Positions 53,811 to 63,194 of a stretch of 64,000 nt of DNA are shown piece by piece. The position numbers and the translations under genes are program-made. Location of the stretch: positions 186,001 to 250,000 of the forward strand of contig JAEUHH010000014.1 in the NCBI GenBank assembly GCA_016795505.1, written 5' to 3'. The notes below the pieces were generated by a model that had not been told where the DNA came from, ran no database searches, and saw only the letters and a list, made by a program, of their open reading frames with translations. Every line of letters begins with the position of its first letter. The stretch's first letter is position 1. Source of the stretch: Verrucomicrobiales bacterium. Its GTDB lineage: Bacteria > Verrucomicrobiota > Verrucomicrobiia > Verrucomicrobiales > DEV007.

Positions 53811-56800
53811 TCACTTCATCGCCAGTTCGGGCATGGGCTCGACGGCCTGGCCGTTGCTGAAGAGGAACTTGAGGTCCTCGAGCTCCAGATTCCGGGTGAA
53901 GCCTTCCTCGCCGAGGACGCCGGTCATCATCGCGCTCTTCTGCTGCTGCAGGATGCGGATCTTCTCCTCGACGGAATCGCGCATGAGGAGCCGGTAGGCG
54001 TTCACGCGGCTCTCCTGGCCGATCCGGTGACAACGGTCGATCGCCTGGTTTTCCACAGCGGGGTTCCACCAGGGATCGTAGAGGATGACATAGCTGGCGG
54101 AGGTCAGGTTCAGACCGCTGCCGCCGGCTTTCAGGGAAAGGAGGAAAACCTTCGCCTCCTTCGATTCCTGGAAGTCGCTGATGACCTCGTGACGGTTCTT
54201 GGTCTGGCCGGTGAGGTAGCTGTAGGGGCGTTCGCGGTCCTCGAGCTCTTCCTTGATGATGTCGAGCATGGAAACGAACTGCGAGAAAACGAGCACCTTG
54301 TGGCCTTCCTCGTGGAGCTGGTCGAGCAGGTAGAAGAGGGCGTTGAGCTTGGCGCTTTCCTCGTAGCGGTATTTCGCATCGATGAGGCCCGGGTGACAGC
54401 AGATCTGCCGCAGGCGCATGAGCCCCTGGAGGATGACGAAGCTGTTCTTGCGCAGGCTCTCGTCGTTCTCGATGCCAAGGAGGACTTTCTGGATGCGTTC
54501 GAGCTCGGCGCGGTAGAGCTTCTGCTGGGTGTCCTCCATCTCGCTGAAGACGTCCTCTTCGATCTTGGGCGGCAGGTCGAGGGCGACCTCGCCCTTGGTG
54601 CGGCGGAGGAGGAAGGGGCGGAGACGGGCGGTGAGGCGCGTCTGGGAGTGGCCGTCCTTCCGCTTGTCGAAATTGTCGCGGAAGTATTTCCGATCCCCGA
54701 GGATGCCGGGCATCGCGAAACTCATGAGGCTCCAGACGTCGAGGAGGCGGTTCTCGATCGGCGTCCCGGTGAGGACGAGGCGGTTGCTGCCGGCGAGGGC
54801 CCGGGCGGCTTTGGCGGCCTTGGAATCGGGGTTCTTGATCTGCTGGCCTTCGTCGAGAATCATCCCGAGCCATTCGATGCCCTTCAATTCGTCGGCGCAG
54901 GTACGGAGCTGGCTGTAGTTCAGCACGAGCAGGTCGATGTCCTTGCCGAGGCGGTCCACCTCGAGCTCGACCTTGTTGCGCAGCACCTGCACGCGGATCG
55001 AAGGCGAGGCTTTCTTCACTTCATCGGCCCAGACATCGAGGACCGATTTCGGACAGACGACGAGGCTCGGCGGGGCTTGGTCGCCGCTTTCCTCGCGCAG
55101 CCAGAGCAGCCAGGTGAGGGCCTGGATCGTTTTTCCGAGACCCATGTCGTCGGCGAGGATGCCGCCGAAGCGGTTCGTCGCGAGGTAGGCGAGGAAGTGG
55201 AAACCCTCGATCTGGTAGGGCCGGAGATTGACGTTGAGCCCCGGTGGGATCTCCGGGCGGACCTGGAGCTTGAGACTGCGGGCGCGGGTGGAAATCTTTT
55301 CCCAGGCCGCTGCGTCGAAAACCTCCTTGGCGGCCGGCTCGGCGAGCTGCAGGGCGTGGAGGCGGTGGACTTCCCCGGTGAGATCGAAGGGATCGAGCCC
55401 GATGCGGGAGACGGCCTCGGCCTGCTCTTCACTCAGATTCATCTTCAGGCGCAGCCAGCCGCCACGCTCCATCCTGACAAACTGACCACGGGCCTGGACA
55501 AGGGCGCGGATTTCTTCCTGGGAGAGGTCCATGCCCTCGACCTTCACGACGACCTTCAGGTCGAACCAATCGATCTCCTGATCGACCACCTCGAAGGAGA
55601 CCTGGGCCTCGACCGGGTCGGCCTGGAGCGTGGCGAGATCGGCGTCGGCGATGATCTCGATCCCCTCGGGGAGCGATTCGAGCCATTCGGCGTACTTCTC
55701 GGGGAAATTCTTCGTCACCCGGGCGCGGTAACAGCCGAGGTTTCCGTCGAAGGTCGGCTGCATCGGGGCGATGAGACGTCCGACCCGGCGCTGCAGGCCC
55801 CGGTCATACCGGAAGATGTGATCGGCGTCGCCCTTGGGATGTTTCACGATCTCCCAGCCCTCGCGGCCGAGCACCTCCTCGCGGCTCTCGTCGGCGTTGA
55901 CCGCGCTGATCTTCATCAACATGTGTTCGCTCGAAGCGGCGGTCGCTCCGGCGGAGATGCCGAGATTGAAAAGAATGCGGAGCGGCTCCTCGCGGATCTT
56001 GTTTTCCAACGTGGCGGGGAGATCGGAGCCGAGACGGAAGAGGAAGGCGACGCCCGATTCACTCTCGATGACGGAGCGGGGAATGACGACTCGGGGGTCG
56101 ATCAGGGTTTCGCCGCGCGCCCAATGCTCGGGACCGCGGAAGACCCATTCATCGCTCATGTAGAGCGCCTCGTCGCCGGGGAGGAGGCGCACGGTGTGGG
56201 AAAGATCCTCGCCCTTGCCGGTGACGAGCTGCAGCTCGTAGTCGTCCGAACCCATCGAGTCGGGACGGCAGACCCAGCGCAGCGGTTCCTCGCTGAGGCG
56301 GAAGGGCTGCTCGTCGAGATTCACGATGAGACCTTCCAGCTCGCGCTGGTGGAAGAGCCGGTTGAGGAGGCGGCAGTTTTCGATGCGGTCGAGACCGAGT
56401 CCGCCATCGTTCGAGTCCTCCTTGGCCGCGGCATGGATGAATTTGCTCCAGAGGATCTCGGAGGCGGCGCTCATGCGGAGGCCGCCGTTCGTGTAGCGTT
56501 CCTCGAGGCGGGCGAACTGTTCGGCATCGGCGATGCGCTCGTAGGTCGTCGCCGCTCCCAGGCGCACCATGAGGCGGGCCTCGCGGGTGCTGATGCGCAG
56601 ACGGAAATCGACCGGCTCCACCGATTCCTCCGGTGGCCGCTTTTCAAAGACCTCCACCTGGTAGCGCCACTCGCTCTCTTCGCGTCGCTTTTCCCACGAA
56701 GACATTTTTTCGCGGGTCCAGTCGCGGTCGGTGATCACTTCGAGGAAGGCGGGGAGGGGATAATTCCCCTTCTCGAAGGCGTAGGCGATGTAATTCCAGA

Positions 56801-57317
56801 ATTCGACGATGTCCTTCGGCGGACTGGGCCAGAGGATGAGGGGATCGAAGGACTCGACGGGCCAGCGGGGATTGAGGCGGACGAGATCGGAGTCGAAGAT
56901 CTCGCGCTCGAGCTCGAAGCGGCGGAAGCGTCGCTCGATTTTGCCGAGGTATTCATCCTCTTCGCCGGTGAGGCCCCGGCCGAGTTTCTCCTCGATCACT
57001 TCGGTGAGGGATTTTTCCCCGACTTCGTTCGGAGCCTCGGGCAGATCGCCTTTGCGGGCGACCTTCTCCAACATCGTCGCGTAGAGCGCGGCACGACCTG
57101 AATCGCTCTTGTCATCGGCTTCGCCGACCCATTCGTTGCCCTGGAGTTGGATGCGCGTACGGCAGGCCCAATCCTCGTCCTCGACGCGGCCCTGGATGAG
57201 GAGGTGATTGCCAAAAATCTGGGTGACCGCTCCCTCTTTGTGGAGTCGCTGGCCTTCTTTTTTTTCGTCGTTGGAGAATGAATTGAGAAAGTCGAGCGTC
57301 GCGCGGTCTACGTTCAT
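53811..57317 (-). CDS. SNF2-family helicase
   Basis: A 1168-residue ATP-dependent DNA translocase. Residues 1-100 look like a degenerate SWIM region. About 600 residues of bacterial SNF2 N-terminal sequence follow. The motor starts at LRPYQIEGFHFLAYL, with Walker A DDMGLGKTIQALTW, motif II MILDEGQQIKN (DEGQ rather than DEAH), motif III LTGTPIENRLLD, and the C-terminal lobe with LSLKAGGSGLNLTSA and DRCHRIGQESRVNAYRLL. It probably remodels DNA-protein complexes such as stalled RNA polymerase, or acts in repair. It is divergent from the TPR gene across a 459-bp region. Confidence 0.95.
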   Translation of the reverse strand: MNVDRATLDFLNSFSNDEKKEGQRLHKEGAVTQIFGNHLLIQGRVEDEDWACRTRIQLQGNEWVGEADDKSDSGRAALYATMLEKVARKGDLPEAPNEVGEKSLTEVIEEKLGRGLTGEEDEYLGKIERRFRRFELEREIFDSDLVRLNPRWPVESFDPLILWPSPPKDIVEFWNYIAYAFEKGNYPLPAFLEVITDRDWTREKMSSWEKRREESEWRYQVEVFEKRPPEESVEPVDFRLRISTREARLMVRLGAATTYERIADAEQFARLEERYTNGGLRMSAASEILWSKFIHAAAKEDSNDGGLGLDRIENCRLLNRLFHQRELEGLIVNLDEQPFRLSEEPLRWVCRPDSMGSDDYELQLVTGKGEDLSHTVRLLPGDEALYMSDEWVFRGPEHWARGETLIDPRVVIPRSVIESESGVAFLFRLGSDLPATLENKIREEPLRILFNLGISAGATAASSEHMLMKISAVNADESREEVLGREGWEIVKHPKGDADHIFRYDRGLQRRVGRLIAPMQPTFDGNLGCYRARVTKNFPEKYAEWLESLPEGIEIIADADLATLQADPVEAQVSFEVVDQEIDWFDLKVVVKVEGMDLSQEEIRALVQARGQFVRMERGGWLRLKMNLSEEQAEAVSRIGLDPFDLTGEVHRLHALQLAEPAAKEVFDAAAWEKISTRARSLKLQVRPEIPPGLNVNLRPYQIEGFHFLAYLATNRFGGILADDMGLGKTIQALTWLLWLREESGDQAPPSLVVCPKSVLDVWADEVKKASPSIRVQVLRNKVELEVDRLGKDIDLLVLNYSQLRTCADELKGIEWLGMILDEGQQIKNPDSKAAKAARALAGSNRLVLTGTPIENRLLDVWSLMSFAMPGILGDRKYFRDNFDKRKDGHSQTRLTARLRPFLLRRTKGEVALDLPPKIEEDVFSEMEDTQQKLYRAELERIQKVLLGIENDESLRKNSFVILQGLMRLRQICCHPGLIDAKYRYEESAKLNALFYLLDQLHEEGHKVLVFSQFVSMLDIIKEELEDRERPYSYLTGQTKNRHEVISDFQESKEAKVFLLSLKAGGSGLNLTSASYVILYDPWWNPAVENQAIDRCHRIGQESRVNAYRLLMRDSVEEKIRILQQQKSAMMTGVLGEEGFTRNLELEDLKFLFSNGQAVEPMPELAMK

Positions 57318-57535
57318 ACGGAGGGGAAAAGGAGGAGGGAGGGAGGGTAAAATCGATGCGGGATCAGAGGCCGAAGCCCGCCTCGCAGGAGACGGAAACG
57401 ATCGCCGAAAGAGCCGGAGCGCCGCGAAAGAGGGCGGGTAACTTGGCCCACGCGAGGAAGCCCGTCAACCGGTCGCTTTTGGTGAGGGCGGAGGGAGAAA
57501 TCGCTTGCGCAATCGCGATGCCCGAGAAGTCGGCG

Positions 57536-57560
57536 CGGGGCTCCGGATGCCCCGTTTTTT
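57536..57560 (+). terminator. Terminator-like hairpin in the TPR gene leader
   Basis: CGGGGC and GCCCCG form a 6-bp stem with a 7-nt loop, directly followed by TTTTTT. It lies 217 bp before the downstream start codon and no plus-strand gene precedes it, so it may act as an attenuator. Confidence 0.6.
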
Positions 57561-57632
57561 CTCGAAATTGCGAGCGGGAAAAATCTGTCGAAAAAAGGAG
57601 TGCATCGAAATCCCTTTTCTGATAAAAGCTCC

Positions 57633-57653
57633 CTCCCGGTCGCGCTCCGGGAG
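57633..57653 (+). repeat. Second leader hairpin
   Basis: CTCCCGG and CCGGGAG form a perfect 7-bp stem around a 7-nt loop, 73 bp downstream of the terminator-like hairpin. No T-tract follows. Confidence 0.5.
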
Positions 57654-57776
57654 CGAAAACGGAGTCGTCCTCCCAGCCCGGACCACCCCATTTTTCCTCT
57701 TGGCGATCGGGAGAATCGACTGCATCGTTCCCCGCGGACGCAGGTCCGCAAAACCCACGCGATACAAGACAGTTAC

Positions 57777-60098
57777 ATGAGAAAAACGAACGGCCTTGCC
57801 CAAAGACCGTGCGCGAGCTTGCTCGCGTGTTTTGTCATGTTTGCGATTTCCGTGACGGGTGCCTTCGTGCCGACCCGTCTCGCAGCGCAGGAGGGCCTCG
57901 ATCCGTCCGAGATCTGGTATCGCGGTTTCCTCCTCGTCCAGGCGGCCCAGGATCTCGAGTCGAAAGGAAAGGCGCTCGAAGCCCTCAACAAGCTGAACGA
58001 GGCCAAACCGCTCTACGATCACCTCGCCCAGAATTTTCCCGACTTCCAGCCCGAGATCGTGCGCGAACGACGCCACCTCATCGCCGAAAAGCGCGACGAA
58101 TTGAGGGCTTCGATGCGACAAGCGGCGGCACCTGCCCCCGCTCCCGCTTCCGGAGCAACGGCACCTTCTTTGCCCAACGCGGGGCAGCCGCCGCGCGCTC
58201 TCGCGATCGCCCCGCCGCCGCTACCCGGTACCGAAGTTGCTCCGGGCGATTTCGGAGGTGCGCCGCGTGGTGGCTCGATGGAAATCAGCGAAGAGGAAGG
58301 CGAGTTCGCTTTGCCGACCTGGAACGAAGGAGCCAGCCAGGCCCTGCCGCGGGAAGGGAACGCCCCCATTCCCGGCATGCCCCGGGTGGAGAACCGCAGC
58401 GCGGGTGCGGTCGGCGCGATCGCCAATTCACTCCACGATGATCTCTCCCGCAAGGATGCCTTGATCAGCTGGCTCAACGAAGACAACCAGAGGATCCGCA
58501 ACGAGCTGAAGCAACGCGAGCAGCTCCTCCAACACGTCAATGCAGAGCTCGCGCGGACTCGGGCCAGCCGTGAGGAATTGATGAAGCGCGTCGCCGCGGC
58601 CGAAGCCGGTGGAGGCGGAATCGAAGCGCAACAGCGCATTGATCAGCTCAAAACGCTTCTCCGCGATGCCACCGAGCAACTCGAAGCCGCCACCGAACGC
58701 AATGAGCAGCTTGTCGCCTCGATGGAACAAGCGCAGCAGGAGATGGAAAAGATGCGCACCCGCATGGGTGAACTCGAGCGCGAGCGCGACAATCTCCTCG
58801 AGGTGGTGCAGGGCGGCGGCAACGGCGGTAAAGCCCTCAAGGAGTTGATGGATCGCAACCGCGACCTCGCCGCCCAACTCGACCGGGCCGAGCAACTCGC
58901 GGAGAGCCTTTCCGAGCTGAACAAGGAGAAGGACGATGACATCGCCCTCCTCAAGACGGAAATCACCCGCATCAAGCTGGAGCGCGATCAACTCCTCACC
59001 GAAAACGAACGTCACCAACAGAGCATCGAAGAGCTGCAGAACAAGCTCGAGATGCTCTCTGACGGTCTCACCGCCGAAGACAAGGCGGCTCTCGCCAATG
59101 CCACTCCGGTGGAGCGTCAGGAGAACGAGTTGCTGCGCTCGATGGTGCTGAAGCAACTCCGCCGTCAGGCGCAGATGAAGCAGGCCAAGGAATTGCTCCT
59201 TTCCCAGCTCGATCGTCTCGGGGCACGTTCCGATGTCCTCCTCGGTCTGGTCGAGGATATGGCCCGCGGCTCGAAACTGACGGACGAGGAAAAGGCGCTC
59301 TTCAAGGCTCCGCAGTTCGAAGAAATCATCGCCGCCGCGACGGAATCACCGGATGAGGGGAAAGAACCCGTCGCTGCCGCGGGGGCCGAGGCGGGATCGG
59401 GAGACGAAGCCGGAAGCGGCGAAGCCGTCATGACCGCGACCCTCGTTGCCGCTGGAAAAGCTCCCGGAGGGGTCAGCCTCGACGGGGTCATCGAGAAGCA
59501 GAAACTCACCGTCGAACTGGCCCAGATCGACAAAGCCGCTCGCCTTGACTTCAAGGAAGGTCGTTACGCCGAGGCGGAATCGGGCTTCCTCGAGTATCTC
59601 CGCTACCTCCCGCAGAACGTTCCTTGCCTCTGCAATCTCGGCGTGCTGAAGATCACGATGAAAAACTATTCCGAGGCTGAGTATTACCTCGAGAAAGCGA
59701 TCGCCATCGATGAAAAGAGCGGTCTCGCCCATTACCTGCTCGGGCGCACCTACTTCCTTCAGGACAAGCTCGACGAAGCCCTCGAGAAACTCGAGACCGG
59801 ACTCACCTTCGATCCGCAGAATGCGAAAGCCCACAACTGCGTCGGCGTCATCTCCACCCGCAAGGGCTGGGTCGATCGCGCGCAGCGTGCCTTCGTCAAC
59901 GCCGTCTCGATCGATCCCGAATACGGCGACGCGCACTTCAATCTCGCCGTCCTCCACGCCACGAAGGAGCAGCCCGATGCGAACGAGGCCGGCAAACACT
60001 ATTTCCGCGCCCTCCACCTCGGCGTCCCCCGCGATGCCACGATCGAAGGTTTCCTGAAGGAAGCCGAGGAAGCTGGTGGCGCGGTGGGGATGCGTTGA
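57777..60098 (+). CDS. Secreted coiled-coil/TPR protein
   Basis: A 773-residue protein from ATG 57777 with the signal peptide ASLLACFVMFAISVTGAFVP. After a helical block and a Pro/Ala/Gly linker (about residues 110-190), residues about 220-450 form a long, highly charged coiled coil (LHDDLSRKDALISWLNEDNQ, then ELERERDNLLEVVQ). A linker leads to three or more TPR units at about 615-745: AGRYAEAESGFLEYLRYLP-type helices, then YSEAEYYLEKAIAIDEKSGL, LDEALEKLETGLTFDPQNAK and AQRAFVNAVSIDPEYGDAHF. It is likely a periplasmic scaffold. Function unknown. Confidence 0.75.
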   Translation: MRKTNGLAQRPCASLLACFVMFAISVTGAFVPTRLAAQEGLDPSEIWYRGFLLVQAAQDLESKGKALEALNKLNEAKPLYDHLAQNFPDFQPEIVRERRHLIAEKRDELRASMRQAAAPAPAPASGATAPSLPNAGQPPRALAIAPPPLPGTEVAPGDFGGAPRGGSMEISEEEGEFALPTWNEGASQALPREGNAPIPGMPRVENRSAGAVGAIANSLHDDLSRKDALISWLNEDNQRIRNELKQREQLLQHVNAELARTRASREELMKRVAAAEAGGGGIEAQQRIDQLKTLLRDATEQLEAATERNEQLVASMEQAQQEMEKMRTRMGELERERDNLLEVVQGGGNGGKALKELMDRNRDLAAQLDRAEQLAESLSELNKEKDDDIALLKTEITRIKLERDQLLTENERHQQSIEELQNKLEMLSDGLTAEDKAALANATPVERQENELLRSMVLKQLRRQAQMKQAKELLLSQLDRLGARSDVLLGLVEDMARGSKLTDEEKALFKAPQFEEIIAAATESPDEGKEPVAAAGAEAGSGDEAGSGEAVMTATLVAAGKAPGGVSLDGVIEKQKLTVELAQIDKAARLDFKEGRYAEAESGFLEYLRYLPQNVPCLCNLGVLKITMKNYSEAEYYLEKAIAIDEKSGLAHYLLGRTYFLQDKLDEALEKLETGLTFDPQNAKAHNCVGVISTRKGWVDRAQRAFVNAVSIDPEYGDAHFNLAVLHATKEQPDANEAGKHYFRALHLGVPRDATIEGFLKEAEEAGGAVGMR

Positions 60099-60118
60099 TC
60101 CCGCGGTTTCCCCGCACG

Positions 60119-60376
60119 TCACGGCTCGATCCCGTGCTCCCGGAGGAAAGGCACGAGTTCGTCGACGCCGAAGTCGGCGAGGAGGAGATCGCCGTAGGTC
60201 AAGGTCGGCGCCTTGCCTTGGCCGGAGATCTCTCGCATCTCGTCGTATTTCGAAGGGTCGGCATAGACGTCGATCGTTTCAAAGGAGTAGCCGTTTTTTT
60301 TCAGCCACGCCACCGCGTCGACGCACCAGGGACAGCCGGGTTTGATGTAGACCTTGAGGAGGGGATTGTCTGCCAT
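60119..60376 (-). CDS. Glutaredoxin
   Basis: An 85-residue glutaredoxin from ATG 60376. The dithiol site is C15-P-W-C18 (YIKPGCPWCVDAVAW) and KAPTLTYGDLLLADFGVD has the cis-proline and glutathione-binding part. The CPWC site is a variant of the usual CPYC. It reduces disulfides with glutathione or a similar thiol. It lies 34 bp upstream of the TraB-type gene's stop and is convergent with the TPR gene. Confidence 0.9.
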   Translation of the reverse strand: MADNPLLKVYIKPGCPWCVDAVAWLKKNGYSFETIDVYADPSKYDEMREISGQGKAPTLTYGDLLLADFGVDELVPFLREHGIEP

Positions 60377-60410
60377 GATCCAGCATCGGCCACCGGAGGC
60401 CGATCGCAAG

Positions 60411-61316
60411 TCATCGCTCGCCTTCTTTCAACTGCGTCACCTCCAGCCCCTTTTCGCGGAGCAGATCGACGACGCTTTCCTCCCCCACGAGGTGCGCCGC
60501 GCCCACGAGAAACATCACGTCACGATCCGTGGCGAGCGCCTTTTCGATTTCCGGGATCCAGTTGCGGTTGCGTTGGACGAGGAGAATGTCGCGCAGCTCT
60601 TCGGAAAACGTTTCGCTCTCTCCGATCACATCGGCCAGGTCAGTGGCTTGGCCCGTTTTCCAGGCTGCGGTGATGGCGTCGAGGGTTTTCTCGCTTTCGG
60701 GCAGCTCATCGAGCGTCCCGTTGATCAGTTCCTCGATCTGGGGGGGCTCGAAGCGGTTCAAGCGCGAGATCTGGTAGGCGATCGTCTCGAGGCCCCGGCT
60801 GGGTTTCTTGTCCTTCACGCTCTTCGCGAAATAGGTCATCTCCAGACCCAGTTCCGGCTTGGCTCCCACCCTTGACGCTTCGAACGAGGAGAGGAGGAGG
60901 AAGACCATCCCGGGCGTGTAGGTCTCGAAAAAATCTTCCGGCATGCCGCGGTCCTTCAGATAAGAGCGGAGCCTCGTCATCGTCGCGTCGTTGAAGCGAT
61001 CGGAGAGCTGCTCGCCCTGCGGCAGGGACCCGAGTTCCCGCATTTCCGCCGCCGTCTCCGGCCGCATCATCGTCGCCATGTCGATTTCGAAGACAATCTC
61101 CTCCGCTTCCGCATAGACCCGGTCGAAGGCGGCGGGGATTGGCAGATCCTTCTCCCGGAGAAGGTGGACCGATCCCGCGAGGAATACCGTCGAATCCGCA
61201 TCGGAGACTTTCCAAACCGGAGCCATCGCCGCCTCGTCGGCCTTGAGCAAGGCTCCCGCGGGGGGAGAAAAGGCGAGACAGAGGGCAAGACTGAGGGCAA
61301 AACGACGGGAATTCAT
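60411..61316 (-). CDS. TraB/GumN family secreted protein
   Basis: A 301-residue protein from ATG 61316 with the signal peptide RFALSLALCLAFSPPAGAL. VFLAGSVHLLREKDLPIP and VGAAHLVGEESVVDLL carry the G-S-x-H and G-x-x-H motifs of the TraB/GumN (PrgY) fold, and IVFEIDMAT the acidic residue. These are thought to form a metal-dependent hydrolase or protease site, as in TIKI enzymes. It is in the periplasm or membrane-bound and may degrade peptides or pheromone-like signals. It shares a 91-bp upstream region with the divergent VCBS gene. Confidence 0.88.
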   Translation of the reverse strand: MNSRRFALSLALCLAFSPPAGALLKADEAAMAPVWKVSDADSTVFLAGSVHLLREKDLPIPAAFDRVYAEAEEIVFEIDMATMMRPETAAEMRELGSLPQGEQLSDRFNDATMTRLRSYLKDRGMPEDFFETYTPGMVFLLLSSFEASRVGAKPELGLEMTYFAKSVKDKKPSRGLETIAYQISRLNRFEPPQIEELINGTLDELPESEKTLDAITAAWKTGQATDLADVIGESETFSEELRDILLVQRNRNWIPEIEKALATDRDVMFLVGAAHLVGEESVVDLLREKGLEVTQLKEGER

Positions 61317-61407
61317 GGTGACGGATCGCGTGAGCGAAGGCGGCGTGACAAGCCGCTTGGGAAATGCTTGCATTGAAGCGCATCCCGTCCCGCCTCTCCA
61401 GTCTGAA

Positions 61408-62541
61408 ATGAAACCCCCCGTCCTTTTCGCCGTTCTTGTCTCCCTCCCCGGCCTTTCGACCTTCTCGGCGGAATGGAAAAAGCATCCCGTCGTCTCCGCA
61501 GGCCACACCAATACCGCCGTCGCCGCTGATTACACTGGCGAGGGAAAGATCGATGTCATCAGCAGCTCCGCGGGCAAAGTGAGCCTCTACGTCGCCCCCG
61601 ATTGGCGCGAGGTCGTGCTGCACCGCTTTCCCAAGCTCGGGGCCAATTGCATCCACAGCGAGACCTGGGACATCGACGGAGACGGCGATACCGACTGGAT
61701 CGGCAGCGAGGCCTGGGGCAAACCTTTCTGGCTTGAGAATCCGGGCGACGGGTCGGGCGCTTGGGCCGCGCGCATCGTCGACCATGAGATCAAGGGCATC
61801 CATTGCCTTCTCAAAGCCGATGTCGACCAGGACGGAAAGCTCGACGTCATCATCAACAACTTCGAGCCCGAGGGCGTCCTCGCCGACTCGATCGCGTGGT
61901 TTCGTGCGCCGAAGGATCTGAAAACGGCCGGGCAATGGGAGCGTTTTGTTTTTGCCGACCGCGACGCCCGCGGTGGCAGCCATTATTTCGGATTCGGCGA
62001 TGTGAATGGCGACGGATGGGGTGATATCTCCGTCGGAGCGAAGGGAGCTCCTTTCGCGGACGGGAACTGGTTCGCCTTTTGGACGAATCCCGGACCGGAA
62101 GGCGTGACGAAACCGTGGCAGAAAACCCTCCTCGCCGAAAACCAGCTTGCTGCGACGAACATCCTGCCCGGTGATCTCAACGGGGACGGGAAGGTCGACT
62201 TCTTCGCCTCGCGCGGTCACAGCCAGGGCATCCTCTGGTTCGAGGCACCGGAGTGGAAACTCCACGAGATCGATGCGGAGATGAAATCGCCCCACAGTCT
62301 CGTCCTTGCCGATCTCGATGGTGATGGAGATCTCGACGGGGCCACCTGCGGCTACGAAAGCAAGGTCGTGGCGATCTACCGGAACGATGGCAAAGGAAAC
62401 TTCACCAAGGAAGTGCTCGATGAAAACCAGGAGTCCTACGACCTGCGTGCCATCGACATGGACGGCGACGGCGACCTCGATTTGCTCAACGCCGGCCGCG
62501 CCAGCGGGAATGTGGCGTGGTATGAGAATCCGATAAAGTAG
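61408..62541 (+). CDS. Secreted VCBS/FG-GAP repeat protein
   Basis: A 377-residue protein from ATG 61408 with the signal peptide VLFAVLVSLPGLSTFSA. The mature sequence is a likely seven-bladed propeller with six Ca-binding D-x-D-x-D/N-G-like turns: DIDGDGDTD, DVDQDGKLD, DVNGDGWGD, DLNGDGKVD, DLDGDGDLD and DMDGDGDLD. Such proteins are very common in Verrucomicrobia and Planctomycetes; the role, binding or recognition, is unknown. Its stop codon is the first three bases of the palindromic module at 62539-62594. Confidence 0.88.
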   Translation: MKPPVLFAVLVSLPGLSTFSAEWKKHPVVSAGHTNTAVAADYTGEGKIDVISSSAGKVSLYVAPDWREVVLHRFPKLGANCIHSETWDIDGDGDTDWIGSEAWGKPFWLENPGDGSGAWAARIVDHEIKGIHCLLKADVDQDGKLDVIINNFEPEGVLADSIAWFRAPKDLKTAGQWERFVFADRDARGGSHYFGFGDVNGDGWGDISVGAKGAPFADGNWFAFWTNPGPEGVTKPWQKTLLAENQLAATNILPGDLNGDGKVDFFASRGHSQGILWFEAPEWKLHEIDAEMKSPHSLVLADLDGDGDLDGATCGYESKVVAIYRNDGKGNFTKEVLDENQESYDLRAIDMDGDGDLDLLNAGRASGNVAWYENPIK

Positions 62542-62594
62542 AAGCGGCGTCTCGCCGCTTATTTCCGAAAACAAGCGGCGGGACGCCGCTTCTA
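62539..62594. repeat. Nested palindromic module at convergent gene ends
   Basis: TAGAAGCGGCGTC (62539-62551) pairs with GACGCCGCTTCTA (62582-62594), and inside it CGCCGCTT pairs with AAGCGGCG around ATTTCCGAAAAC. The outer arm contains the VCBS gene's stop codon, and the module fills the gap to trpG. It shares the CGGAAATAAGC motif with the 42.8-43.7 kb modules. It could terminate transcription in both directions. Confidence 0.8.
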
Positions 62595-62596
62595 CC

Positions 62597-63160
62597 TCAC
62601 AACTCCAAAAAATTCTTCAGGATCGTTTTCCCCGAAGCCGTGAGGATCGACTCGGGGTGAAACTGCACGCCATAGACCTTTTTCTCCTTGTGGCGGAGTC
62701 CCATGATTTCGCCCTCGGCTGTCTCGGCGGTGATCTCAAGGCAGTCGGGCAAGGTGTCGCGCTTCACGATGAGGGAATGATAGCGCGTCGCCTCGAACGG
62801 CGACTCGATCCCTTTGAAAAGATCCTCGCCATTGTGGAGGATCGGAGAGGTTTTCCCGTGCATGAGCCGATCGGCCCGCACCACGTCGCCGCCGTAGACC
62901 TCGCCCATGCATTGGTGGCCGAGGCAGACGCCGAAGATCGGGATCTCGCCGCCGAAGGTGCGGATGACGTCGCAACTGATGCCCGCCTCGGTCGGCGTGC
63001 AGGGTCCCGGCGAGACACAGATGCGCTCGGGTGCCATCGCGCGGATCTCGTCGATCGTGATCTGGTCGTTGCGATGCACGACGAGATCGGCCCCCAATTC
63101 GCCGAAGTATTGGACGAGGTTGTAGGTGAAGGAGTCGTAGTTGTCGATGACGAGGAGCAT
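62597..63160 (-). CDS. trpG: Anthranilate/aminodeoxychorismate synthase glutaminase subunit
   Basis: A 187-residue class-I glutamine amidotransferase of standard length. [20 protein letters not shown] is the family start, [12 protein letters not shown] the oxyanion region, [16 protein letters not shown] carries the nucleophile cysteine, and [12 protein letters not shown] gives the His/Glu of the triad. It supplies ammonia to TrpE or PabB, for tryptophan or folate synthesis; pabA is an equally likely name, and one subunit may serve both. The gene is 34 bp downstream of the kinase gene on the same strand. Confidence 0.93.
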   Translation of the reverse strand: MLLVIDNYDSFTYNLVQYFGELGADLVVHRNDQITIDEIRAMAPERICVSPGPCTPTEAGISCDVIRTFGGEIPIFGVCLGHQCMGEVYGGDVVRADRLMHGKTSPILHNGEDLFKGIESPFEATRYHSLIVKRDTLPDCLEITAETAEGEIMGLRHKEKKVYGVQFHPESILTASGKTILKNFLEL

Positions 63161-63194
63161 GGGACGGGGAAGCTACGGCGAGCCGGGGCGCGGG

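Larger units (their letters stand above)
57318..57776. other. 459-bp divergent leader with two hairpins
   Basis: No gene supported. It separates the helicase (minus) and TPR (plus) start codons. It contains a terminator-like hairpin at 57536-57560 and a second hairpin at 57633-57653, both in the sense of the TPR gene. The last 120 bp before that start are unremarkable. Confidence 0.6.

Noticed and set aside
53772-57101. A plus-strand frame of about 1100 codons opposite the helicase
   Set aside because: Antisense artefact; SNF2 motifs are all in the minus frame.
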